This document shows positions 1 to 10,324 of a stretch of 64,000 nt of DNA, piece by piece. Source of the DNA: Tamarix chinensis (lineage: Eukaryota; Streptophyta; Magnoliopsida; Caryophyllales; Tamaricaceae); assembly GCA_030549775.1 (NCBI GenBank), contig CM060174.1, positions 13,076,128 through 13,140,127 of the forward strand, in the 5' to 3' direction. Both the position numbers and the translations under genes were made by a program. Each line of letters opens with the position of its first letter. Within the stretch, counting starts at the first letter, position 1. Under the pieces are notes generated by a model. That model made no database searches and was not told where the DNA came from. It worked only from the letters and a program-made list of their open reading frames with translations.

Positions 1-3000
1 ATGGTATGCTGTGCTAAAACGCAACTTTGTTCCCTGCAGCTTAAACAGTTCCTTCCAAAAATTGCTCACAAACACCTTATCCCGATCTGATACTATTGAT
101 TTTGGGATCCCATGTAAGCGGACTATTTCTTTCACAAATATAGCAGCAACCACACGTGCAGTAAAGGGATGCTTTAAGGGGATAAAGTGGCCATACTTGG
201 TCAAACGGTCCACTACTACCATCACGCAGTCATAACCTTCTGAACTAGGCAGTCCTTCCACAAAGTCTAGTGAAATATCTTCCCAGACCTGTTGAGGAAT
301 AGGTAAGGGCTGTAACAACCCTGCTGGGCTCAAAGTCTGGTATTTGTTTTGTTGGCATACCCCGCACCCGACAACATAATCTTGAACCTCCTTTCTCATT
401 CCTGGCCAGTATACCTCCCTTGCTAGTCTATGATATGTTCTTAACGCTCCCGAGTGGCCTCCCAATCCTCCACCATGAAATTCTGCCAGTAACTTCTTCC
501 TCCATTCAGATTTTGCTGGAATGACTAAATGCCCACGATACATTAAATTTCCTTGCTGCAAGTTGTAACCTCTTGTGTTCGGCAGCCCCTGCTGTAACTC
601 CTGCACTATGGCTCTCAATTTCGGGTCAGCTGCCACTTCAGATTGAAGGGAGCTCCAATCCTTTATCCACACAGCAGAGAGAGCAGCACAGTTAGCTTCT
701 GACTCCCTCCGGGATAGTGCGTCTGCAGCCTTGTTCTCCCCTCCGGGTTTGTATTCAATAGTGAAGTTGTAACTCCACAACTTTGTGATCCATCTGAGAT
801 GCTCTTCGGGTATTACTCGCTGCTCCAACAAGTACTTTAGGCTCTTTTGATCAGTCCTCACTGTAAATCTCTGTCCCATAAGGAAGTGTCGCCATCGCTG
901 TATAGCCAACACTACTGCCATTAATTCCCTTTCGTATACGGACTTCAGACGCGCCCGCTGGCCTAAGGCTTGGCTGAAATAGGTGATTGGACGCTGTTTC
1001 TGCATCAGCACTGCTCCAACACCAATTCCCGAGGCATCCGTTTCTATCACAAAGGGTTCCCGAAAATCGGGCAGCCCCAAAACTGGTACAGATGACATGG
1101 CCTGCTTGAGTTTATCAAATGCTTCCTGAGCCTCGACATTCCACCCGAAACTATCTTTTTTTAATTGAGCAGTGAGAGGAGCTGCTATGTGGCCATAGTG
1201 CTTCACAAATTTCCTGTAATATCCTGTCAAACCCAAGAATCCCCGCAGCTCCTTCAATGTCTTTGGTACCGGCCAGCTCTTCATACACTTGAGTTTAGAT
1301 GGGTCAGCCGCTACCCCTTCAGCAGAGATTATATGACCCAAGTACTCCAGTTCCAACTGTCCAAATGCACATTTTTTTATGTTCACTGTTAGGGCATTAG
1401 TACGCAATACTTCAAACACTATTGTTAAGTGTTTGGCATGACTTTCCATGTCTTGGCTGTACACCAATATATCATCAAAAAATACCAATACGAACTTACG
1501 GAGGAAGGGTTTAAATACATCATTCATCAAAGCTTGAAAAGTAGCCGGTGCATTAGTCAGTCCGAACGGCATTACCAGGAATTCATAGTGCCCTTCATGT
1601 GTCCGGAAAGCAGTCTTTGGGACATCCTCAGGGTTTACTCTGATCTGGTGGTACCCGGACTTTAAATCCAGCTTGGAGAACACAGAGGCCCCATGCAGCT
1701 CATCAAGCAGTTCATCAATCATAGGTATGGGAAATTTATCAGGGATTGTCACCTTGTTCAGCGCTCTGTAGTCAACACAAAACCGCCAACTGTTGTCTTT
1801 TTTCCTGACTAGTAGCACTGGGCTTGAGAAAGGACTGTGGCTGGGTCTAATCACTCCGGCGGCCAGCATCTCGCCCACTAAACGCTCAATCTCATCTTTC
1901 TGCACTTGAGGGTACCGGTAGGGCCTCACGCTTATTGGTCCAGTACCCGGGATCATTGGAATTCTGTGGTCCAATCTGCGTTGGGGGGGAAGTCCCCACG
2001 GTTCCCTTGTTACTTCAGGAAAACTCTGCACTACCTCCTGTAGTAGGAGGGGTATATCAGCCGGTGCTCGCTCTGAGCAGAAGTTGGATGCAAGTGCACA
2101 ACATTCGAGTAAAATTCCCTGTCCCCCTTGGCATACTGTTCGAATTAAGGATTTAAGGGAGACCTGGGTTTTGCACAAATCAGCATCTCCCCGTAGTGTG
2201 ACTGCTGTCTTATTCACCGTAAATTTCATCAGCAGGTTCCTCCAATTGATCTGCATCATACCCAATTTCTCCAACCATTGCATTCCTAATATGGCATCTG
2301 CACTTCCTAACTGAAGGGGCAGAAAGTCTTCAATTACCTCCACCTCTGGTAGAGACAGCCGAACTCCCTTGCATATTCCTTGTGTCTGGACAGAATTTCC
2401 GGTCCCCATAAGTACTCCATACGAGGTTGTCTCAGTTATAGGGAGTCCCAGCCTCTTCACCAATTCGGCTGCAATGAAGTTGTGTGTCGCGCCGCAGTCG
2501 ATCAAAACAATTACTGCCTCCTCCTGAATCGTCCCTCTCAGCTTCATGGTTCTAGGGGTAGTGAGTCCCACGACTGAATTCATGGACAGCTCTACCTCGC
2601 CCTTGACTTCCGCCCTGACTTCAGTCGCTTCTATGGGTGCGTCTGCCTCTCCTTCGTCCAGCTCAATAGTATCGTCCACCAGCAGCAGGTGGAGCATGCG
2701 ATTCTTACAGACATGGCCAGGCGAGTATTTTTCTTCACACCGAAAACAGAGCCCCTTCTCCCGTCGGCGCAGCAGCTCGGCATCTGGAAGTCGCCGGATT
2801 CCTGGAGTTCTCCTGCTGGCTTGCGATTCTTCAAGGCGAGGTGCGTTGTTGGTACTGGGTGGCGAGAACCTTGGGGTTGAGTTCGCGACCATCGGTTTGG
2901 TCGGTCCAGTGACGGGCGAAGTTGAGTAGGTACTTCCCGGGGTCAAATTTCCCCGACCCGGTAACCTCAGCCTGGACCCCATCTCCCCGAGTCCACTTAA

Positions 3001-3804
3001 ACCATTTCCCCCTGTCTGGACGACCCGATTTTTATCTTCCACCATTTGGGCCAACTCCATTATCTCAGCCAATCCATTGGGCCGCATCATTCGAACCTCA
3101 GCCCGCACCGCTGGTTTTAGCCCGTTCAGGAAAGTGCTGATGAGCACTTCCTCTGTTAATCGTCCCTGCAACGGGGCAGCCAGCGACTCAAACACCTCCA
3201 GGTACTCCTCCACTGAAGTCTCTTGACGAATAGACAAGAATTTTTCGCAGAGAGTTCCTTCATGTTTCGGCCGAAATCGGGTAAGGAATGCCTCCTTGAA
3301 ATTTCTCCAGGTCGTGAACCGTCTCCCTTCTTCCACATATTGAAACCAGGCGAGAGCCTTCCCCTCCATAGCCACTGGTACCAATTCTAGCCTCTCATCC
3401 TCTGTGAGCTGGTTCAGGTTAAAGTATTGTTCCGCGCGGAACAGCCATCCATCCGGGTCTGAACCACTGAAGATTGGAAACTCCAGCTGGCGAACAGGGC
3501 GGTACTCCACCCGTGGGGCCCCTTGTTCTATGGTGCGGGTTGCTGCTGGTCCTGTATTTGTGACCTCTCGTTCGTCCTCCTTCTCCTGCCGTGAATTGGA
3601 TGGAGCCATCGCTCGATCTCCTTGCCTAATCAGCTGATCTAATCTGCCCATCACCTCCATCAGGGTTCTTTCGAGCTGTGGGATCTTCTGGGTATCCCCT
3701 TTGATGCCATCCACTTCATGCTGCCACTCTTCCTGTATCACAGTCAGTCTCTCCTCTAGAGTTCCCATTCGTTCTTCCATTGCTTCCATCTTCTTCTGTG
3801 CCAT
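1..3804 (-). CDS. Ty3/gypsy gag-pol polyprotein (partial, open at left edge)
   Basis: The ATG at 3804-3802 is the first in-frame Met, after an in-frame TGA at 3816-3814. I read every codon down to base 1: 1268 codons, no stop. Residues 1-330 are gag with an N-terminal coiled-coil-like stretch. A zinc knuckle starting CFRC lies at about 353-367 and ends GHVC. The protease motif DCGATHNFI starts at residue 436 (Cys where retropepsins have Ser/Thr). RT carries FFDD at about 775-778. RNaseH has a TDASG motif at about 922. Integrase has its HHCC region near 1115-1165, the first catalytic Asp at about 1180 (LDFVEGLP) and the second at about 1240 (SDRD). The catalytic Glu and C-terminus are missing because the window ends. 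The products would make the capsid, mature the polyprotein, copy the RNA and integrate the cDNA. Confidence 0.95.
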   Translation of the reverse strand, partial: MAQKKMEAMEERMGTLEERLTVIQEEWQHEVDGIKGDTQKIPQLERTLMEVMGRLDQLIRQGDRAMAPSNSRQEKEDEREVTNTGPAATRTIEQGAPRVEYRPVRQLEFPIFSGSDPDGWLFRAEQYFNLNQLTEDERLELVPVAMEGKALAWFQYVEEGRRFTTWRNFKEAFLTRFRPKHEGTLCEKFLSIRQETSVEEYLEVFESLAAPLQGRLTEEVLISTFLNGLKPAVRAEVRMMRPNGLAEIMELAQMVEDKNRVVQTGGNGLSGLGEMGSRLRLPGRGNLTPGSTYSTSPVTGPTKPMVANSTPRFSPPSTNNAPRLEESQASRRTPGIRRLPDAELLRRREKGLCFRCEEKYSPGHVCKNRMLHLLLVDDTIELDEGEADAPIEATEVRAEVKGEVELSMNSVVGLTTPRTMKLRGTIQEEAVIVLIDCGATHNFIAAELVKRLGLPITETTSYGVLMGTGNSVQTQGICKGVRLSLPEVEVIEDFLPLQLGSADAILGMQWLEKLGMMQINWRNLLMKFTVNKTAVTLRGDADLCKTQVSLKSLIRTVCQGGQGILLECCALASNFCSERAPADIPLLLQEVVQSFPEVTREPWGLPPQRRLDHRIPMIPGTGPISVRPYRYPQVQKDEIERLVGEMLAAGVIRPSHSPFSSPVLLVRKKDNSWRFCVDYRALNKVTIPDKFPIPMIDELLDELHGASVFSKLDLKSGYHQIRVNPEDVPKTAFRTHEGHYEFLVMPFGLTNAPATFQALMNDVFKPFLRKFVLVFFDDILVYSQDMESHAKHLTIVFEVLRTNALTVNIKKCAFGQLELEYLGHIISAEGVAADPSKLKCMKSWPVPKTLKELRGFLGLTGYYRKFVKHYGHIAAPLTAQLKKDSFGWNVEAQEAFDKLKQAMSSVPVLGLPDFREPFVIETDASGIGVGAVLMQKQRPITYFSQALGQRARLKSVYERELMAVVLAIQRWRHFLMGQRFTVRTDQKSLKYLLEQRVIPEEHLRWITKLWSYNFTIEYKPGGENKAADALSRRESEANCAALSAVWIKDWSSLQSEVAADPKLRAIVQELQQGLPNTRGYNLQQGNLMYRGHLVIPAKSEWRKKLLAEFHGGGLGGHSGALRTYHRLAREVYWPGMRKEVQDYVVGCGVCQQNKYQTLSPAGLLQPLPIPQQVWEDISLDFVEGLPSSEGYDCVMVVVDRLTKYGHFIPLKHPFTARVVAAIFVKEIVRLHGIPKSIVSDRDKVFVSNFWKELFKLQGTKLRFSTAYH

Positions 3805-3821
3805 TTGTCCCGATCACGTAC

Positions 3822-3834
3822 GGCTTTGATACCA
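3822..3834 (-). other. Primer-binding site of G1 (tRNA-iMet type)
   Basis: On the minus strand the sequence is TGGTATCAAAGCC, three bases after the LTR end. It matches the plant initiator-Met primer-binding site TGGTATCAGAGC with one mismatch. It marks where minus-strand cDNA synthesis would start and fixes the 5' LTR boundary. Confidence 0.85.
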
Positions 3835-3837
3835 AAA

Positions 3838-4243
3838 TGATAGCAGATTCACTGCTACCAGACACTCCCCCTAACTCACAAATATTCTGAAAGGAATTAA
3901 ACAATATGAAACAGAGATATGTAATGAAATAGAGATGATAGTATTGATATCGAAGAGATAGTTCTGCCAGATATTCGAGGTCCTGGCCCCTCCCGTTTAC
4001 AGTCCACTTTTTCCCTGCTTCCTTCGTTCCCTTCCCTCCTTTTAAATACCCCAGGCTCCCCGACTCAAGACGTACAATAACAGAAAATTATGACTCAGCA
4101 AATAGGTCCTAACAGACTCCTCAGCTACGTGCTCTGCTAAAAGACCAAAAACCCCCTGCTATAACTATTTTGCCCATCTAACCCCCCACTATCCAGCCCT
4201 TTTATTCCTCCGGACGTAAGTATATTTGATTATGGGTCTATCA
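3838..4243 (-). repeat. 5' LTR of G1 (406 bp)
   Basis: In element orientation it starts TGATAGACCC and ends CTGCTATCA, with 6-bp inverted ends TGATAG/CTATCA, followed by three bases and the PBS. A TATTTAAA box sits in the middle. At the U5 end there is a short inverted repeat, TAGCAG-ATTCA-CTGCTA (3841-3857). Its first ~25 bases resemble the G2 LTR at 7494, supporting common family membership. The matching 3' LTR is outside the window. Confidence 0.85.
4041..4048 (-). promoter_or_regulatory. Putative TATA box of the G1 LTR
   Basis: The minus strand reads GGGGTATTTAAAAGG inside the LTR, about 195 bases downstream of the LTR start, a plausible place for the RNA polymerase II promoter. No start site can be assigned from sequence alone. 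Confidence 0.55.
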
Positions 4244-4990
4244 GGCTCTTGCCTGGTTAAGGACAATCAATGCAATGTGTTGTTGTTGGGTCAATTTCGT
4301 CTCGACATGAAGGGACCTTATGCAATCCCCCCCCCCAAATTAGGCAGGAGGGGATAGTTGATGAATTTATGGCGAATTTTGAGCTGCTTGTGTCACCTTA
4401 ACAAGGGCGGCTGCCACCGGAGGTGTTGGAAAGTACATTCCTTAATGACCTTAAACCGGATGTACGAGCAAAGGTGAGGCTGCACAAACCCAAGGGGCTG
4501 ATGGAGTTGATAGAGGTTGCACATATAATTGAAGAGAAGAGTCGAGCGATTCAGAAGTCATGTGGAGGATCTTGGACCCAACCTGGTAAATTGACGGTAG
4601 ACACCCTTAACCCTAAAAACTTCAGTTCAGCTATGTCATTTTATTCCAGCCCCAACTCTACTCTCTCTTCACCATACTCAAAGGCTCAGGGCGCTGGGGG
4701 ATTGACTCGCTCTAGCAATGTGACCCCAACTACCCTTATTGGTTATTCACTTCATTGGAGGTTCAGCGGTTGCTAGGGGTGAAAAGATGAATGATGCTGA
4801 AATACTGAGGCGTAGGGAGAAGGGCCTTTGCTTCTGATGTGATGAGAAGTATCACCCGTACCATATTTGCAAGAATAAGAGGCTACAAATCCTGCTGGTA
4901 GATGAAGGAAGCATAAGAGAATTAAGGGAGTTGGAAGTGGACACTAGTGAAGAGGTGGAGGAAGTGCTAGAGGCGGTGGAACTCTCCATG
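4244..4990 (+). pseudogene. G2 gag remnant
   Basis: The translation carries the gag segment VDEFMANFE at about 4357-4383, a stop, then an open stretch to 4776 containing LESTFLNDLKPDVRAKVR and the following helix (LMELIEVAHIIEEKSR). A zinc-knuckle remnant near 4826-4880 reads LCF-stop-CDEKYHPYHIC, aligning with the G1 knuckle but with a stop in place of the residue between the cysteines. A C10 run near 4327-4336 disrupts the frame. It is not functional as it stands. Confidence 0.85.
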
Positions 4991-5019
4991 AACTTGGTGG
5001 TGCGGTTCACTAATCACTA

Positions 5020-6440
5020 GCCCACACACCATGAAACTCCAGGGTCAGGTAGGTTGTCAACCGATGACTATTGTGATTGACAATGGAATGACCCATAACT
5101 TTGTTGTGTGGGATGTGATGAATGAGCTACAACTGCTAGTAACCTCAATCATGGCTTATGGAGTGATAATGGGGATCTGTCTAGGTCCACGAAATTTGTA
5201 GTAATGCGGAAATTACTCTTCAAGAGATAGAAATTGTGGTTTATTATCACTGAAATTAGGAAGCACGAATATTATATTGAGAATGCAGTGGTTGACGAAA
5301 TTGGGAATGACACATTAATTGGAAGGCCTTAGTCATGAAATTCATGGTTGGTAATGCCTTAGTGACATTGAGAGGGGAACTTGGGTTGTGCAAAATGCAG
5401 ATTTCACTTTAGGCAATGATGAGGATAGTTCTATGATAAATACATGGGGTGCTGGTGGAATGTTCCACACTGGAAATCTTTGGGTAAGGGGCAATTATTG
5501 AGTACGAGATTCCAATGAAAGTACAGCAGATCTTGCAGCAGTTTAAGGAGGTCATGGACATGCCTCATGGCCTTCCCCCATAGAGGTCTATAGCCCATAG
5601 AATTGAATTGCGGCCCAATACAACACCAATGAGTATCATACCATACCAATATCCCTAGGTTCAAAAGGCCAAAATTGAATCCTTAGTCAAAGAGATGCTG
5701 GCAGCAGGCATTATCCAACCTAGCAGGAGTCCGTTCTCAAGTCCCGTACTATTGGTAAAAAAAAAGAAGAAAAAAAAATGAAAAGGGGACGACAGTTGGA
5801 GGTTTTGTGTAGATTACCATGCATTAAATAAGGTCACAGTTCTAGATAAATTTCTGATTTCTGTTATCGATGAGTTATTGGATGAGTTGAAGGGGGTGCC
5901 GTATTCTCTAAGTTGAATTTGAAATCAGGCTATCATCAGATTCGAGTTAGGCCTGAGGATGTACCTAAAATGACTTTTTCCACTCATGAAGGGCATTACG
6001 AATTCTTGGTCATGTCTTTTGGATTAACTAATGCCCCAGCTACTTTTTAGTCGTTGATGAACGACATATTTGAGCCCTATCTATGTAAATTCGTGCTCGT
6101 AATTTTTGATGACATACTAGTGTACAACCCAACCATAGAGGAACATTTGGGTCATCTCAAGGCAGTAGTGGAAGTCTTACGTTCTAACTCCCTTTATAAA
6201 GTACAAAAAGTGTAGCATTGGGCAACGGGAGCTGGAGTGGTTAGGCCACATTATATCAGCAGAGGGGATGGCAGCTGAGGTATCAAAAATCCAAGCCATC
6301 CAAGTCATGGTGGAGTGGCTTGTTCCTCGTAATTTGCGAGAGCTGAGAGGATTTCTGGGATTGACTGGTTATTATTGGAAATCTGTAGCAAAGTATGCAC
6401 ACATTGCAGCTCCTCTGACCGCTCAGCTTAAGAGGGACTG
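5020..6440 (+). pseudogene. G2 protease and reverse transcriptase remnant
   Basis: A protease-like DNGMTHNFV segment lies at about 5079-5105, aligning with DCGATHNFI in G1. RT follows: [21 protein letters not shown] near 5694-5756, then an A-rich run, then [15 protein letters not shown], then (after a frameshift near 5900) [10 protein letters not shown] and VIFDDILVYN near 6098-6128. RT is broken by at least a stop in the A-rich run, a frameshift and a TAG in the ATF-SLMND motif (about 6046-6050). Near 6268 the connection domain resumes (LRELRGFLGLTGYY). Confidence 0.87.
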
Positions 6441-7475
6441 TTTCGGATGGAACGAGGGGCACAAGAGGCCTTTGAAAGGCTTAAGACTGCTATGAGACAG
6501 GTGCCAGTATTGGCATTGCCAGATTTTGCCAAGACCTTTGTCATTGAGACAGATGCATCCTGTTTTGGGTTGGGAGCAGTGCTGGTGCAAGACCATAGAC
6601 CAATAGCCTACTTCAGCCAGTCACTGGGGCCACAAGCACAGGTCTAGTCTGTGTATGAACAGGAGTTAATGACAATAGTCCTTGTTGTTCAGCGTTGGTG
6701 GCCATACCTGTTGGGACATAAGTTCACAGTTCGGACTGATCAAAAGAGCCATAAGTTCTTACTAGACCACAGGGTAGTGGCAGAGGAGCATCAAAAGTGG
6801 GTCTCAAAGTTGCTTGGTTACAGCTTTGACATTGAATGCAGACTTGGGTGTGAAAATAAGGCAGCAGATGCCTTGTCTAGGGGAAAGGAGGGCTTATCAA
6901 CTCTGATGACTGTATGGAGTCTATGGACACAAGATTGGCTAGTGTTGCAAGATGAAGTGGCTGCAGAGCCAACCCTCGGCCCTATTAAACAGCAAGTGCA
7001 AGCAGACCTGGGGGAAGTGGCTGATTATGCAGTACATCAGGGTCGTTTGCTCTACAATGGGTGCTTCATGCTTCCTATTACTTCTACCCTCATTCCCAAG
7101 CTACTGCAGGAGTATTATGGAAGTGCGATCGGGGGTCATTCAGGGGTTCTAAGAACTTTTTTATATCGTGATGCGTACTGGCCTGGTATGAGAAAACATG
7201 TCCAGAAATTTGTGGCTGAGTGACACTTGCCAGCGACAAAAATCAGAAAACTTAGTGCCAACAGGCTTGTTACAACCCCTTCCAATTCCCGAGCAGGTAT
7301 GGGAGGATGTCACCATAGATTTTATCGAGGGATTGCCTACATCAAGAGGGCATCTCATGTGTGTTGGTGGTTGTGGATAGACTGACCAAGTACGCCCATT
7401 TTATTCCGCTCAAAAACCCTCTCACCGCTCAAATGGTAGCTGCTTTCCTGCTTTTCACCTTGAGGATAAGGTGAA
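6440..7475 (+). pseudogene. G2 RNaseH and truncated integrase remnant
   Basis: RNaseH is visible as [18 protein letters not shown] (about 6537-6590) and, after a TAG at 6645-6647, YEQELMTIVLVVQRWWPYLLG through KAADALSRG. The 190-codon stretch 6651-7223 covers the RNaseH end and the integrase zinc-binding region ([20 protein letters not shown]). Integrase core fragments continue ([24 protein letters not shown]) but stop near 7455, where the sequence runs directly into the polypurine tract. The rest of integrase, including the second Asp, the Glu and the C-terminal domain, has been deleted. Confidence 0.87.
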
Positions 7476-7480
7476 AGTTT

Positions 7481-7490
7481 AGAAGGGGGG
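7481..7490 (+). other. Polypurine tract of G2
   Basis: AGAAGGGGGG lies three bases before the TGATAGACC start of the 3' LTR. Position and composition fit the plus-strand primer of LTR retrotransposons. Confidence 0.75.
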
Positions 7491-7493
7491 TAT

Positions 7494-7895
7494 TGATAGA
7501 CCATTAGTTAAATACACTTTTGTGAGGAAGGCAAACAGAGCATAGCCAGTTTGAGCTGAGGAAGGGGCGTGTGAGTTGCTGTGGAAGGAAATATCAGGCA
7601 TTCCGTTTCTGTTTTATTTCCTTTTCTGATTCTTCTATTTGTATATATTTCTTGTATGGGTAGTTACGTGATGTCAGCGGGTTGTTAGGGCTATGCTGAG
7701 TCACGTAGGGGTAGGGGAATTCAAATACCGAAGAAGAGGATAGGGGAGGACAACGGATTGTTGAGTGGAGACATCAGGGTCTCAAAAGCCTGGTTATCAG
7801 TACTGGATCAAATCCTTTTTTTTTTTTCACTTCTGTTCCATTGTCTGATTTCTCAAAATTTCTCTGTAGCTCATAATTGCAGTATCCTCCTAACA
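7494..7895 (+). repeat. 3' LTR of G2 (about 402 bp)
   Basis: It starts TGATAGACCATTAG, like the G1 LTR (TGATAGACCCATAATC), and the same length places its end at CTCCTAACA (7895). A shared central motif resembling TGTTAGGRCTAT-GCTGAGTCA supports homology, but the two LTRs are well diverged. The right boundary is inferred from length and terminal CA; the next five bases, GTAAC, would be the target duplication. Confidence 0.7.
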
Positions 7896-8656
7896 GTAAC
7901 TTCATGAAAACAAAACAAAGTAAATTAGTGATTGACTTCAACTGGACTTCAGTTTCTTTGGCAAACTTTTGGTATGTCAATGCCTATATCCATAGTCTCA
8001 TGCCCAGTAATGGGCCTAAGGCAACATGGTGAGGGGACACAATCAAAGGTGGCACGACTGGTGCATGCTTGGGTCAAGAGCAGGAAAACCAAAATCGGGT
8101 TTATAGATATTGAATATGTGGAATTTGATCAATCTGGGTAAATAAGGAGGCTGCTTCAACTTGGAATACAGTGGCAGTGTCTTTTGGGAGGTGGAGCAGG
8201 ATATTGAGGAGACTGTAGAGAGTTAATGGAGAAGATCCTATGAAGAAAGTGATCGCAGTAGGCAAGGGGAGTGGAGTAGGATACTTAGAAATATAACAGA
8301 GGCAAATTTGAATTATTGATTATTTTCTCTGACATTGTCTACTGAATTTATAGCAGAAGTATATTTGGTGCATGAAACCACTAACACACTGCGTACGGAA
8401 GAAGAAAAATAAAAGAATGAGGTATAGGAAGAATTTTGCTGAAACATAGAAGTACATGGTGCAATCCCGGAAGGGATTATAAACAGATTCAGTTTGCAAT
8501 TCAATTTAAGCTCGTTTGCTTATAAGCTGATCCCAAGAAGCAATAATACATATATAGTCATTTTTGAATATATTTCTTTATAGCTCAGTAGTATATTGTG
8601 AAACATTCCATTCTATGGACTGTTTTGCTAACCTAGTCTTATAGATGCCTTCTCTT
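7896..8656. other. Unassigned unique-looking sequence
   Basis: No retroelement protein, LTR end or long repeat is recognisable. Base composition is more mixed than in the surrounding transposons. Short ORFs on both strands (7932-8141 plus, 8313-8504 minus) show no family motif. This is the target flank of G2 or old host DNA. Confidence 0.4.
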
Positions 8657-8880
8657 TATTTGCCAATGCTTATTTGTTCATGTTTTTCCGTTGTCTTAGA
8701 AATAATTGTTTCGGGTGGTATGACGATGCCGCAAGCAATTTCTCCAATGGAAGGAATCACACGACAAAATGTCAGAATCCCATTGAACAGGATTGGATAA
8801 TGCCTTAAAGAAAAAAGTCTGGTGACCCTGTCAACTCTGTTGCGTATGTTGTGTTGTGAGGAGTTTATTGTTACATATGT
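8657..8880 (-). pseudogene. Unidentified coding-like fragment
   Basis: The minus-strand frame ending at the TAA near 8657 is open for about 70 codons with no Met. It has mixed, protein-like composition (LFNGILTFCRVIPSIGE, then IACGIVIPPETIIS). I do not recognise the family. It lies a few hundred bases downstream, on the same strand, of the fragment at 8990-9301, so the two could be exons or decayed pieces of one gene. Splice sites are not convincing. It could also be chance. Confidence 0.25.
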
Positions 8881-8989
8881 CTAGTGCAACTACAGCAGGA
8901 ATGGCATATATGTGATATACTCAGTAGATTGTGCTCATTCGTATTTAATTTTTTACCCGTCTTCTAATCTAATATTTCTTCTGGGCTGG

Positions 8990-9301
8990 TTAGTGATTTG
9001 TATAGAGGTTAACGATGTATCGTCTGCTGTAGCTCTGTGTAAAGTGATGGTAAATGGTGCCAGGATGGTTGATTTTTATGTTGAATATTGGAAATATTTT
9101 GTTGTTCTCCTCTAGCTTCTGAACCGCAATGCTATCAACGAATAAAGGATAGGCAGGACTGGTAACTGTTAAGAATCGGGCATATATGTTCTCTAGCATA
9201 TCTGTACATTCTTTAACAGCAGCATCAAATGTTTCACTCTGCATCCCATACAATAAAGTCGGTGGTAACCGGTAAGAATCGGGCATCTTGTAAAAGGCCA
9301 A
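8990..9301 (-). CDS. Unidentified 103-codon ORF, possible gene fragment
   Basis: Met start at 9301. The first ~65 residues look protein-like (MPDSYRLPPTLLYGMQSE, TFDAAVKECTDMLENIYA); the last ~35 are AT-rich and may be intron or readthrough. I recognise no domain. A second frame across 9250-9320 also reads sensibly (FGLLQDARFLPVTTDF), so the true frame is uncertain. A near-copy of about 23 bases occurs at 9163-9186 and 9266-9290. It could be a relic of a host gene outside the transposon nest, or non-coding. Confidence 0.25.
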   Translation of the reverse strand: MAFYKMPDSYRLPPTLLYGMQSETFDAAVKECTDMLENIYARFLTVTSPAYPLFVDSIAVQKLEENNKIFPIFNIKINHPGTIYHHFTQSYSRRYIVNLYTNH

Positions 9302-9878
9302 ATGAGAACTCTGAACCAGGTGTTAGAAACTATGTATAGTCATGGTTAAATTAACAATGTATTAGAACTTTTCTATGTTCGATACTTGATCTACAACAAA
9401 TATGCATAGAAAAACTGATGCGCCAACTGGCCAAGTACCCATATATATGGAAGATAATAGTTTCAATAGTCACTTTCATAAACAGGGATCATCTGAAGCT
9501 TATGGATGGATATTTGAATTTGTTGACAGGAGGGAGCTAGGGGAAAACAAGAACTTAGACAAATATGTTTTATGAACATTTTAGAGTAATTTAGAAAACA
9601 TATTCATAACTTTTATTATTTATTTTTTATTTTTCCGGTTGAGAAATTAAAAAAAAAACAAGGTTTTCTCACTTTATGAAGAAAATAAAAAAAATATTTT
9701 GGACTACTTTTTGAGTTTTTAAATACAAAGAATATTGCACCATATATCATCGTATTTTGATTAAATTTTATCATATATGCTTGTCCTATTTTTTATTTTG
9801 TTGTCATGATATATCTTATATTTATAAATATTAGCATTTGATGTCCTAAAAAATGGGATAAGAGTACCTGCTGTAATT
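9302..9878. other. AT-rich non-coding sequence
   Basis: No ORF of note, no LTR terminus and no repeat recognised. Composition becomes strongly A+T rich from about 9590. Confidence 0.4.
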
Positions 9879-10249
9879 TTACCAGAATATGGGGGTATAT
9901 GATGTAATATCCATTAACATAAATGTATGTCTTGTTTTTTTTTTCAATTGAAAAATTATTATTGTTATTGTCATTGTTGTTGTTGTCATAATAATAATAA
10001 TAATTATTATTATTAATGTCAATGTTAATAATAATATTAATAGTATTATTAATATCCTCAATATTATCAATTAAAATAATAATATCATTATATAAAATAT
10101 TTTATTAACTTTATTAGTATTAATAAAAAATAATAATTCTAATGATATTATTATTATTATTAACATTAATATTAATAAAAGTACTTTGTTTAATATTAAC
10201 ATTAGTCATAATAACAACAACAATAAGAATAATATTAATATTAATATCA

Positions 10250-10324
<75 letters not shown>

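Larger units (their letters stand above)
1..4243 (-). mobile_element. Ty3/gypsy LTR retrotransposon G1, 5' two-thirds (3' end beyond window)
   Basis: Reading from 4243 down to 1 gives 5' LTR, tRNA-Met-type primer-binding site, gag, protease, RT, RNaseH and the start of the integrase core, the usual gypsy order. The LTR ends are TGATAG/CTATCA. The gag-pol frame has no stop, unlike every other element in the window, so this is probably the youngest autonomous element here. It abuts an interrupted gag of a related plus-strand element at 4244, which suggests it inserted into that element in opposite orientation. The integrase C-terminus, any chromodomain and the 3' LTR lie outside the window, so the lineage (probably chromovirus) is inferred. 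Confidence 0.93.
4244..7895 (+). mobile_element. Degenerate Ty3/gypsy element G2, 5' truncated, with 3' LTR
   Basis: Plus-strand remnants run in order from mid-gag through protease, RT, RNaseH and integrase to a polypurine tract and a 3' LTR. The proteins are close relatives of G1 (compare ESTFLNDLKPDVRAKVR with ISTFLNGLKPAVRAEVR). There are many stops and frameshifts. The gag starts abruptly at the end of the G1 LTR, so the missing gag N-terminus and 5' LTR probably lie left of G1, outside the window. Confidence 0.9.
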
